This document shows positions 1 through 6,139 of a stretch of DNA of 6,706 bases, piece by piece; within the stretch, counting starts at the first letter, position 1; each line of letters opens with the position of its first letter. The position numbers and the translations under genes are program-made. This DNA comes from DATMYQ01 sp035560935 (GTDB lineage: Bacteria; Bacillota; Negativicutes; Sporomusales; Sporomusaceae), in the NCBI GenBank assembly GCA_035560935.1, contig DATMYQ010000370.1, positions 1 to 6,706 of the forward strand. The letters are read 5' to 3'. The notes under the pieces are model-generated. The model searched no databases and was not told where the DNA came from. It worked only from the letters and a program-made list of their open reading frames with translations.

Positions 1-51
1 GTCAATTCCTGGTTTTACCGTAAGCATTTTTCCGCGCTTAACGACTATCAT
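1..51 (-). CDS. Possible 5' end of an unidentified gene, cut by the window edge
   Basis: An ATG at 51 opens 17 codons that stay open to the left edge and read MIVVKRGKMLTVKPGID. The same frame has a stop about 13 codons upstream, so the gene would have to begin close to here. It lies downstream of the kinase terminator, so it would be a new transcription unit. I see no convincing Shine-Dalgarno sequence before the ATG (CCGGTTGCGAAA), which weakens the call. The short hydrophobic-glycine-hydrophobic pattern is reminiscent of the first strands of amidohydrolases such as imidazolonepropionase-like enzymes, but 17 residues cannot establish this. It may equally be a chance open stretch. Confidence 0.3.
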   Translation of the reverse strand, partial: MIVVKRGKMLTVKPGID

Positions 52-95
52 TTTCGCAACCGGATTATCGCATGCATCACCGGGATATCATCACG

Positions 96-123
96 AAAAA
101 AAGCCGCCGGAATAATCGGCAGC
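96..123 (-). terminator. Intrinsic terminator of the nucleoside kinase gene
   Basis: In the minus-strand transcript a 7-bp stem, GCTGCCG paired with CGGCGGC (one G-U pair), encloses the loop ATTATTC and is followed directly by seven T residues. It starts 9 bp after the kinase stop codon, which is the expected place. This closes the kinase transcription unit and insulates whatever begins at the left edge. Confidence 0.88.
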
Positions 124-132
124 AGAAAAAAT

Positions 133-1794
133 TCACTTATAAAAGCATGAATTCCCGACAAATTCCCGCAAAATCGAATTGGAGGGAATTTCGTCATCTT
201 CAATGGACTGGAAATAGGCCAGGAAATTCAGCAAGCGTTTAGCTTCCGAATATTCGGGGAAGTCCGAAGTAACTTTTTCTAATAAGGGTTCGGCGTATTT
301 TTTTAATACCGCCAATTCATAAATCAGCGCCGAATTGAACATGACATCGGCTTCCTCCTGAAACGGGAAAATATTTCTTTCCTCGCCCCGCCTTACGGAA
401 GGCCACATCTTTAACGTTACCAGCGCATCGTGGGAACGAAACTGACTGTCCCGAACGATCCGGCGAATCAAGCGGGCATCGGTGGTTGGTATCCGGTTAT
501 GGTTGTCAATCGACAATTGGGTCAGCGCGCTAATGTAAATTTTGATTTTATGGTCATGGGGAACAGCGGCGGTCAGCCGTTCATTCAAACCATGGATTCC
601 TTCAATGATTAGCGGCTGATCGGGCCTGATTCTGATTTTATGCCCGCGAAATTCCCGCATGCCGGTGTGGAAGTTATAAGAGGGAACGTTCACTTCTTCG
701 CCATTCAGAATCTGCGTCAGGTGTTCATTAAATAACGTCAAATCAATCGCTTCCACCGCGTCGAAATCATACTCGCCTTTTTCATCCAGGGGCGTACAAC
801 AACGGTCCACAAAATAATCATCTAAGGAAATCGGCACTGGCCAGACATTATTGACCCGGAGTTGAATATTCAACCGTTGGGCAAATGTGGTCTTTCCCGA
901 CGAAGAAGGACCGGCCACTAAAATCACCCTTACCTGGTGACGGTGTGAGGATATGAAATCAGCTATCTGGGCAATCTTTTTTTCCTGCAACGCTTCCGCC
1001 ACCCGGATGATATCCGTATAATTTCCGGCTTTAACTTTTTCATTCCAAGTCGCTACGTGACCACAGCGCAAAATATTTCCCCAGCGCTTTGCTTCCTGAA
1101 AAATGCCGGATAATTTTTTTTGTTCCTGAAACGGTGGAATCACACCGGGATTCTCCTTTTCCGGGAAGCGCAAAATCATTCCGCTACCGTAGGCACGCAA
1201 CTCAAACAATGTCAAATAACCGGTTCGCGGCGTCATCGTACCATAAAAATAATCGTAAAATGCACCGCAATAATATATGCTCACGGTCTTTCGTTTTAAT
1301 TGCTTTAACAGCTGTACTTTTTCCCACTGCCCATCGGTGGCAAACAGCGCAACGGCATCATGCGTCGGCAAAACTTTTCGCAGGATAGGAAGATCTGCCG
1401 CGATGATCTGTCGCATTTTGTCCTCCAAACGCGAAATATCGGCCGCAGTGAACTCCTTCCCATTAAATAATTCACAAAAGAGTCCTTTACTTAACGAATG
1501 CTCTACCACCACGTCACAATCGCCGAATAACTCGCGTGCCGCCACGATCAAAACAAAGGTCAGACTGCGTTGATATACTTTTATGCCCGGATCGGTATAT
1601 AGATCTAAAAAGTCCAAACGGCAGTCTTTCTCTGCCCAAACCTGTAAATCCTTGATATCGTTGTCTATTTTTACGGCAACAACAGGCGTTCGATATTCAT
1701 CCGCCACATTATTGCTGATATCGAGGAAGCTAACTCCTTTAGCGTACTTTTTGGTGCGTCCGTCCGCAAAAGTTACCGTGATCATCTTGCTCAT
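133..1794 (-). CDS. Nucleoside kinase of the uridine kinase/phosphoribulokinase family with N-terminal TGS and threonyl-tRNA-synthetase-like domains
   Basis: This 553-residue cytosolic protein has three parts. Residues 1-65 resemble a TGS domain. Residues about 70-240 resemble the second additional domain of threonyl-tRNA synthetase (HSLSKG at 99-104, and a YCGAFYDYF...TGYLTLFELR segment typical of this kinase family). Residues about 285-500 form a P-loop kinase domain with Walker A GPSSSGKTT (295-303; lysine 301), SLDDYF (323-328), where uridine kinases bind substrate, and IIEGIHGLN (396-404). The family is expected to phosphorylate a nucleoside, probably uridine or cytidine, using a nucleoside triphosphate; the true substrate and the role of the synthetase-like domains are not evident from sequence. 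The start is well supported: GGAGG at 1805-1801 lies 6 bp before the ATG. It sits alone between two terminators, so it is probably monocistronic. All kinase motifs look intact and the length is normal for the multidomain family. Confidence 0.93.
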   Translation of the reverse strand: MSKMITVTFADGRTKKYAKGVSFLDISNNVADEYRTPVVAVKIDNDIKDLQVWAEKDCRLDFLDLYTDPGIKVYQRSLTFVLIVAARELFGDCDVVVEHSLSKGLFCELFNGKEFTAADISRLEDKMRQIIAADLPILRKVLPTHDAVALFATDGQWEKVQLLKQLKRKTVSIYYCGAFYDYFYGTMTPRTGYLTLFELRAYGSGMILRFPEKENPGVIPPFQEQKKLSGIFQEAKRWGNILRCGHVATWNEKVKAGNYTDIIRVAEALQEKKIAQIADFISSHRHQVRVILVAGPSSSGKTTFAQRLNIQLRVNNVWPVPISLDDYFVDRCCTPLDEKGEYDFDAVEAIDLTLFNEHLTQILNGEEVNVPSYNFHTGMREFRGHKIRIRPDQPLIIEGIHGLNERLTAAVPHDHKIKIYISALTQLSIDNHNRIPTTDARLIRRIVRDSQFRSHDALVTLKMWPSVRRGEERNIFPFQEEADVMFNSALIYELAVLKKYAEPLLEKVTSDFPEYSEAKRLLNFLAYFQSIEDDEIPSNSILREFVGNSCFYK

Positions 1795-1814
1795 CCGATT
1801 CCTCCGTCCATTTT

Positions 1815-1843
1815 CTTATAAAACGCAGAAAATTTGCCTGAAC
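1815..1843 (-). promoter_or_regulatory. Possible sigma-A promoter of the kinase gene
   Basis: Just after the upstream terminator there is a -10-like TATAAG (1820-1815), one base from consensus, 20 bp before the kinase start codon. The -35 side is poor: GTTCAG (1843-1838) lies at 17 bp spacing and matches TTGACA weakly. A promoter is required somewhere in the roughly 70 bp between the terminator and the gene unless readthrough is used, and this is the best candidate. Transcription from it would give a very short leader that just contains the ribosome binding site. Confidence 0.3.
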
Positions 1844-1865
1844 CAAAAGCACTCTAAAATATGAT

Positions 1866-1895
1866 AAAAAAGGGTCTGGTTTTCCAGACCCTTTT
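1866..1895 (-). terminator. Strong intrinsic terminator of the asnS-aminotransferase operon
   Basis: A perfect 12-bp stem, AAAAGGGTCTGG paired with CCAGACCCTTTT, closes on an AAAA loop. The minus-strand transcript ends in a run of six T residues (1871-1866), four of which also belong to the stem. It begins 35 bp after the aminotransferase stop codon. On the plus strand the same hairpin is followed by only four T residues, so weak termination in the other direction is possible, though no plus-strand gene is seen. Confidence 0.95.
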
Positions 1896-1930
1896 ACATT
1901 ACGCTACCTGAGCTGATCCACAAAGGCACC

Positions 1931-3178
1931 TCAGCCATTCACCGCGATCATAGCGTTAGCCACTTTACCCGCCATGCCGACAATCTTATTCGTCGGAATA
2001 GCGCACACCGCGACGCGAATTCCCTTGCCCAGCGGTACCGCAAACACATGATCCGCATGCAGTTTATTGCAAACCGCCTCCGGGTCTTTCGCCGGAATGG
2101 TCAGAAAAAAACCGTTCACGTAAGGCAGCATTGCCAGCTTCGCCTCCGCCGCTTCCTTCATAAAGATATCCGCCCGTTGACGAATCATTTGATAATACTG
2201 CGCCCGCTCCGCTTCCAGCTGCGCCAGCAGGGTTTGATCATTGCAGATCGTCGCCATCATTTTCATACAGCCCCGGTTAATATTGGACCAGGTAGCCCGG
2301 CTGGTGTATTGGTTAATATCGGCGAATTCCTTAATAACATCCTGGTGAGAGGATATGCCGATCATGGCGCCGGTGCGCTGACCATACATGGTATAGCCTT
2401 TGGACATGCTGAACGCCATAATGACCAGGACATTTTTCGGCAGGTTGGAGAATTTCTTTATGAAGGCCCGGCAGGAATTCTTCTCACCGGCATAGTCCAG
2501 ATAGGCAATATCCACCATCAGGACAATTTTTTTCTCTTCATTTTTTGCCGCCTGGCGGCTGATCTCCAGCACCTTGTCCCACTCACTGTCCGCCAGACTG
2601 TAACCGGTGGGGTTATGGGCCGGCGTGTTGATCAAAACCACCAAATTATTCTGTTTGACCAGCAGCTCATTGACTTTTTTTTCAAAGGCGGGCGCGTTAA
2701 ACTGTTGTTTTTCATCAAACAGAGTATACGTATCCAGCTTTCGCAGCGCCTCATCGCACAGCACTTTGTACGGACCCCAGTACCAGTCCGAAGTCAGGAC
2801 CGAATCGCCGATTTCCGTGTAGTTCCAGATGGTGTGGTGAATCACGCCGGTACCGCCGGAAGTAGCCACCGCGCTGGTGTAAGCTTCCGGTTTGTGGTCG
2901 CCGAACGTCACAGCCGCCGCCGCTTCCAGAAAGTCGGGCAGACCGGCAATCGGCGCATAGCTCATGATTTCTTCAATGGGCAAAGTACGTAATACTTTTT
3001 CCGCCGTCGGCAGGCAGACCAGTTTCTCCTGATCGTCTAAAATCGCGCCGATCGTAGCATTGATTACCTTATCCCGGCCAAATTGCGCCACTGCTTTGTT
3101 GGCCTCGGCAGCCGCGCCAAAAATCTTATCGACGGCAAATTTCCCTTTAGCATGAGATGCTGCAAGACTGTAAGTCAT
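1931..3178 (-). CDS. Class I PLP-dependent aminotransferase of the AspC/TyrB (aspartate/aromatic) type
   Basis: The 415-residue cytosolic enzyme carries the full set of fold-type I aminotransferase landmarks. These are SGGTG at 107-111 (phosphate side of PLP), tryptophan 134 in DWYWGP, asparagine 189 in NTPAHNPTG, aspartate 223 and tyrosine 226 in VDIAYLDYA, the Schiff-base lysine 260 in SMSKGYTMYGQRTG with arginine 268, and arginine 388 in KGIRVAV. The motif around the lysine (S-x-S-K-x4-Y-x2-R-x-G) is the E. coli AspC/TyrB pattern. SRATWSN at 293-299 aligns by eye with the AspC segment holding arginine 292, which binds a substrate side-chain carboxylate. Aspartate is therefore a plausible substrate (oxaloacetate + glutamate), with aromatic amino acids as the alternative. 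I chose the ATG at 3178 because AGGAGG (3190-3185) sits 6 bp before it; a TTG five codons upstream would lie on top of that site. It starts 29 bp after asnS with no terminator, so the two are co-transcribed. Confidence 0.93.
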   Translation of the reverse strand: MTYSLAASHAKGKFAVDKIFGAAAEANKAVAQFGRDKVINATIGAILDDQEKLVCLPTAEKVLRTLPIEEIMSYAPIAGLPDFLEAAAAVTFGDHKPEAYTSAVATSGGTGVIHHTIWNYTEIGDSVLTSDWYWGPYKVLCDEALRKLDTYTLFDEKQQFNAPAFEKKVNELLVKQNNLVVLINTPAHNPTGYSLADSEWDKVLEISRQAAKNEEKKIVLMVDIAYLDYAGEKNSCRAFIKKFSNLPKNVLVIMAFSMSKGYTMYGQRTGAMIGISSHQDVIKEFADINQYTSRATWSNINRGCMKMMATICNDQTLLAQLEAERAQYYQMIRQRADIFMKEAAEAKLAMLPYVNGFFLTIPAKDPEAVCNKLHADHVFAVPLGKGIRVAVCAIPTNKIVGMAGKVANAMIAVNG

Positions 3179-3207
3179 GTTTGTCCTCCTCAAACCGTTC
3201 CTTATTA

Positions 3208-4500
3208 TTAAGGATACATTTTATGAAGCATCCGCGGAAACGGAATAGTTTCCCGAATATGGTCCAAACCGCAGATCCAGGCAATGGTCCGCTCAATCCC
3301 CAGGCCAAAACCCGAATGGGGTACCGTTCCGTAACGCCGCAGATCAAAATACCATTCAAAGGCTTCCTGAGGCAGTTGATGTTCGGCAATGCGCTGTTCC
3401 AGCAATTGCAGATCATCAATCCTCTGCCCCCCGCCAATAATCTCACCATAGCCTTCCGGCGCCAGTAAATCCGCACCCAGCACTACGTTGGGGTCCTGCG
3501 GATCCGGTTTCATATAAAACGCTTTAATCGCCGTCGGGTAACGGTGAACAAACACCGGTGCGCTAAAATGACTGGAAATAATCGTTTCATGCGGAGCGCC
3601 GAAGTCATCGCCCCACTGGAAATCTTCACCGGATTTTTTCAGTATCTCCACCGCTTCCGTGTAACTGATCCGCGGAAACGGCAGCTGCACCGCCCGTAAT
3701 TTTTCCACATCCCGTTCCAGTACTTTTAGTTCATTTTCACAGCGGTCCAATACCCGCTGAATGACGTAACAGACCATTTCTTCCTGCAAGTTCATATTAT
3801 CGTCAAGATCAAAATAGGCCATTTCTGCTTCGATCATCCAAAATTCCAGCAAGTGACGCCGTGTTTTGGACTTTTCCGCCCGAAATGTTGGACCAAAACA
3901 ATAAATTTTCCCAAATGCCATCGCATTGGCTTCGTTATATAATTGTCCGCTTTGTGACAAAAAGGCCTTTTCACCGTGATAATCCAGCTCAAACAGCGTT
4001 GTCGTCCCCTCGCAGGCCGCCGGCGTAATGATGGGCGCGTCCGCCAAAACAAAGTCACGCTGATAAAAGAATTCCCGGAAAGCGTGAGCAACTTCCGAAC
4101 GAATCCGCAAAATGGCGTTTTGACGGGGAGTTCGAATCCACAGGTGTCGCCGCTCCGCCAGAAAATCTACCCCATGGTCCTTGTGGGTTATCGGATACTC
4201 CTCCGCAATGCTGACTATTTCCAGTCCGGTGACCATTATTTCATAGCCACCAACCGAGCGGGCTTCCGCATTGACAATACCTTTTACTTTTAGCGCGCTC
4301 TCCTGCGTCAGCTTGGCTGCCTCAGCAAATAATTCTTCACCAATCTCTTTTTTCACCATAACGCTCTGTACCAAGCCGCTGCCATCCCGCACAATTAAAA
4401 AACGGATTTTACCGGAAGAACGTTGGTTATACAGCCACCCCTGGACAATGACTTCCTGCCCTACATGCTCTTTTAAATTTTTAATCAGTACCGTATTCAA
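3208..4500 (-). CDS. asnS: Asparagine--tRNA ligase (AsnRS)
   Basis: This class II aminoacyl-tRNA synthetase attaches asparagine to tRNA-Asn using ATP. Residues 1 to about 105 form the OB-fold anticodon-binding domain (EVIVQGWLYNQRSSGKIRF). The catalytic domain follows, with QSGQLY (183-188), motif 2 FRAEKSKTRRHLLEFWMIE (206-224; ATP-contacting arginine 207) and motif 3 GFGLGIERTIAW (397-408; arginine 404). The TRRHLLEFWMIE segment marks AsnRS rather than AspRS, which has a different sequence there. The start is not an ATG. A TTG at 4500 is preceded, after 7 bp, by AAGGGGTG (4515-4508) and gives 430 residues with the usual N-terminus NTVLIKNLKEHVGQEV. A GTG at 4533 with GAGG five bases upstream would add 11 residues not expected in the family. 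First gene of an operon with the aminotransferase 29 bp downstream. No T-box is recognisable in the leader. Confidence 0.95.
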   Translation of the reverse strand: MNTVLIKNLKEHVGQEVIVQGWLYNQRSSGKIRFLIVRDGSGLVQSVMVKKEIGEELFAEAAKLTQESALKVKGIVNAEARSVGGYEIMVTGLEIVSIAEEYPITHKDHGVDFLAERRHLWIRTPRQNAILRIRSEVAHAFREFFYQRDFVLADAPIITPAACEGTTTLFELDYHGEKAFLSQSGQLYNEANAMAFGKIYCFGPTFRAEKSKTRRHLLEFWMIEAEMAYFDLDDNMNLQEEMVCYVIQRVLDRCENELKVLERDVEKLRAVQLPFPRISYTEAVEILKKSGEDFQWGDDFGAPHETIISSHFSAPVFVHRYPTAIKAFYMKPDPQDPNVVLGADLLAPEGYGEIIGGGQRIDDLQLLEQRIAEHQLPQEAFEWYFDLRRYGTVPHSGFGLGIERTIAWICGLDHIRETIPFPRMLHKMYP

Positions 4501-4507
4501 ATACCGA

Positions 4508-4515
4508 CACCCCTT
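4508..4515 (-). promoter_or_regulatory. Ribosome binding site that favours the TTG start of asnS
   Basis: AAGGGGTG differs from the ideal AAGGAGGT-type site by one base and lies 7 bp before the TTG at 4500. It decides the start because the only other candidate, a GTG at 4533, gives an atypical N-terminal extension. That GTG has a shorter site, GAGG, 5 bp before it. Confidence 0.6.
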
Positions 4516-4635
4516 TTTCGTGGTAAACTGCACGTCAACCTCATTTGTCCAATGATCAAAACCATTCTGGGTTTGTCGTCTGTTTTCCTTTTATTCGGCC
4601 AGAAAGTTTTTCATTGTGCGGCTGCGCATACTGAT

Positions 4636-4665
4636 ATTATACCACGTCAGAACAGTTTATCCTTC
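4636..4665 (-). promoter_or_regulatory. asnS operon promoter: sigma-A extended -10 overlapping a sigma-H-like element
   Basis: TGGTATAAT (4644-4636) is a perfect -10 with the extended TG, which can work without a good -35; at the normal -35 distance there is no TTGACA. Instead GAAGGATAA (4665-4657) fits the sigma-H -35 consensus RnAGGAwWW exactly. After 11 bp comes GTGGTATAA (4645-4637), one base off the sigma-H -10 pattern RnnGAATww. Transcription would begin near 4629 and give a leader of about 129 bases before the TTG start of asnS. The same -35 string at the same 11-bp spacing occurs upstream of lysC. Confidence 0.65.
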
Positions 4666-4709
4666 TATAAAAGACCTTTCACGAGACAGAAAGTTTATTC
4701 GTAAAGGGT

Positions 4710-5933
4710 TTACTTGGCAGGAAAAAATCTTGCATGAATCGCATTAAGCGCCTCATTCACCTGGTTCGCCTGGATCAGGCAGGAAATACTGATTTCCGAG
4801 GTACTGATCACTTCAATATTAATCCCGGCATCCGCCATCGCGCCAAACATTGTGGCCGCAATCCCGGGGTTTCCTAACATACCTGCGCCAACGATCGACA
4901 CCTTGGCAACGTCATCATCAATCACCATTCCGTGAAAATCCATGTCTTTCCCTATCGTCTCCATAATGGCTTTTGTCTGCGGTACATCCCCTTTAGCCAC
5001 GGTAAACACCATGTCAATAATACTTTGGTCTGCGTTTCGAATACTTTGCACGATCATATCCACGTCCACATTGGCTTTCGCCAGTGCCGTGAAAATATGA
5101 TAAGCAATGCCCGGGCGGTCCGGAACACCCAGAACAGCGACCTTGGCAACGTTAGTGTCATGAGTGACGCCGCGGATAATAAACTCTTTCTCTTCCATTG
5201 TATATTCCTCCCTGATGAATGTTCCTAGATCATTAGTGAACGTTGAACGAACGTGAATGGGCACTCCATAATGCATTCCCATTTCCACCGACCGGGGCTG
5301 CATCACGCCGGCACCCAAACGGGCCATTTCCAGCATCTCGTTATAGGTAATTTCCTTCATTTTGCGCGCATCGGCCACTCGCCGGGGATCCGTAGAGTAA
5401 ACCCCGTCCACGTCCGTAAAAATCTCACAAGCATCCGCTTTCAGCGCGCCGGCCAGCGCCACCGCTGTCGTATCGGATCCGCCCCGGCCTAATGTGGTAA
5501 TGTCGCCGTCGGCCGTCGTCCCCTGAAAGCCAGCCACTATCACAACTCTACCCGCATCCAGTTCCTTGCGGACCCGCTGCGGATCAACCGACAATATACG
5601 TCCTTTGGAAAAAGCATCGGTAGTCAGGATACCTGCCTGCGGCCCGGTAAGGGACACCGCCGCTTGACCCAGCTTCTGAAACGCCATCGCCAGCAGCGCA
5701 ATGGATACTTGTTCACCCGTTGCTAAAAGCATATCCATTTCACGACCGTAATTCTGATCCGTAAATTCTCTGGACATACTTATCAAATCGTCAGTAGAAT
5801 CTCCCATCGCCGATACTACCACGACTACTTCATCATCCCCGCATTTTTCCTGAAGTACCCGTTTGGCGACAGCCAAAATTTTCTCCGTGGTGGCCACTGA
5901 ACTGCCGCCAAACTTTTTCACAATTAAAGCCAT
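4710..5933 (-). CDS. lysC: Aspartate kinase, Bacillus LysC-like alpha/beta type
   Basis: The 407-residue cytosolic enzyme phosphorylates aspartate with ATP to 4-aspartyl phosphate, the first step toward lysine, diaminopimelate, threonine and methionine. The amino acid kinase domain covers residues 1 to about 235, with KFGGSS (7-12), ATGEQVS (71-77), TLGRGGSDTTA (147-157) and TDVDGVYSTDPR (173-184). Two ACT domains follow, about 262-330 (VAVLGVPDRPGIAYHIF) and about 343-405 (SIVGAGMLGNPGIAATMF), where end-product inhibition normally acts; lysine is the likely effector by analogy with Bacillus aspartokinase II. The length matches that enzyme's alpha subunit (about 408). The ATG at 5933 begins the canonical ALIVKKFGG and is preceded by AGGGGGAG (5945-5938). 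An internal ATG at codon 246 has its own strong ribosome binding site, so a beta subunit is probably also made. No terminator is clear between this gene and asnS, so some readthrough is possible. Confidence 0.96.
   Translation of the reverse strand: MALIVKKFGGSSVATTEKILAVAKRVLQEKCGDDEVVVVVSAMGDSTDDLISMSREFTDQNYGREMDMLLATGEQVSIALLAMAFQKLGQAAVSLTGPQAGILTTDAFSKGRILSVDPQRVRKELDAGRVVIVAGFQGTTADGDITTLGRGGSDTTAVALAGALKADACEIFTDVDGVYSTDPRRVADARKMKEITYNEMLEMARLGAGVMQPRSVEMGMHYGVPIHVRSTFTNDLGTFIREEYTMEEKEFIIRGVTHDTNVAKVAVLGVPDRPGIAYHIFTALAKANVDVDMIVQSIRNADQSIIDMVFTVAKGDVPQTKAIMETIGKDMDFHGMVIDDDVAKVSIVGAGMLGNPGIAATMFGAMADAGINIEVISTSEISISCLIQANQVNEALNAIHARFFPAK
5196..5212 (-). promoter_or_regulatory. Internal in-frame translation start for the aspartokinase beta subunit
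   Basis: Within lysC, GGGAGG (5212-5207) stands 8 bp before an in-frame ATG (5198-5196, codon 246). This is a better ribosome binding site than the one before the full-length gene. The product would run from 5198 to 4710, 162 residues, consisting of a short lead-in and both ACT domains. In Bacillus subtilis the same arrangement yields a beta subunit of about 163 residues that assembles with alpha; the near-identical length and position argue that it is conserved here. The site falls in codons for IREEYTM, between kinase and ACT domains. Confidence 0.75.
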
Positions 5934-5988
5934 TGCTCTCCCCCTTCAATCCTGTCCACCGCAGTTCCACTTCACTTATCTTCCCCAC

Positions 5989-6017
5989 ATTATAGACGCT
6001 ATGCGTATCCCTGACCG
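5989..6017 (-). promoter_or_regulatory. Possible proximal sigma-A promoter of lysC
   Basis: A perfect TATAAT (5994-5989) lies at a suitable distance, about 55 bp, from the lysC start codon. At 17 bp spacing the -35 position holds CGGTCA (6017-6012), which shares only three bases with TTGACA, and there is no extended TG. If used, its spacer and -35 would lie inside one arm of the long inverted repeat at 5994-6046, so a protein bound to that repeat could block it. The -10 match could also be chance in an A/T-rich spot. Confidence 0.35.
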
Positions 6018-6046
6018 AAAAAGCGTCAGAAATACACATAGCGCCT
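5994..6046 (-). promoter_or_regulatory. Long leader hairpin (22-bp stem, 9-base loop) upstream of lysC
   Basis: Arms 6046-6025 and 6015-5994 pair without a bulge over 22 positions around the loop GCTTTTTCG. Eighteen pairs are Watson-Crick and four are G-U in the minus-strand RNA. Transcribed the other way, the four would be A-C mismatches. That bias suggests the structure matters as RNA in the lysC-sense direction. The 3' arm is followed by ATAATGTGG rather than a T run, so it is not an intrinsic terminator. It lies in the roughly 200-base leader of the upstream sigma-H-type promoter. I do not recognise a lysine riboswitch (L-box) or T-box in this region. Alternatives are an operator palindrome or a small repeated palindromic element. 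Confidence 0.7.
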
Positions 6047-6139
6047 GAAACGCCTGGAAAAATCTGATTTTATCGGAACCATACCCAAACCGGTGAACCC
6101 CGTTTACTTTTTCGTTTGATTTTTGGGCAATAACAATTT

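Noticed and set aside
68..80. GATAAT near the left edge, considered as a -10 promoter for the partial gene
   Set aside because: There is no -35 match, and it would leave only about ten bases before the ATG with no ribosome binding site.
2048..2992. A long plus-strand frame of 314 codons inside the aminotransferase gene
   Set aside because: It lies wholly opposite an intact, motif-complete aminotransferase, and its translation is a histidine- and arginine-rich sequence typical of an antisense shadow.
4593..4629. A 12-codon frame (MRSRTMKNFLAE) whose ATG coincides with the predicted asnS transcription start
   Set aside because: It would have to be leaderless, has only one asparagine codon, and is not followed by a terminator-antiterminator pair, so a leader peptide role is not supported.
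4658..4690. Weak hairpin CTTTC/GAAAG followed by GTCTTTT after lysC, considered as a terminator
   Set aside because: The stem is only 5 bp and A/T rich, and the T run is short and offset. It also overlaps the -35 side of the asnS promoter.
5833..6039. A 68-codon minus-strand frame starting at 6039 and overlapping the lysC start
   Set aside because: It has no ribosome binding site, begins inside the hairpin, and runs about 100 bases into lysC in another frame. The lysC start is well supported, so this is a chance frame.
6053..6133. Further weak dyads in the distal lysC leader (for example AAACGGGG/CCGGTTT around 6090)
   Set aside because: The stems are short with mismatches and show no match to a known riboswitch; they may be part of leader folding but cannot be supported alone.
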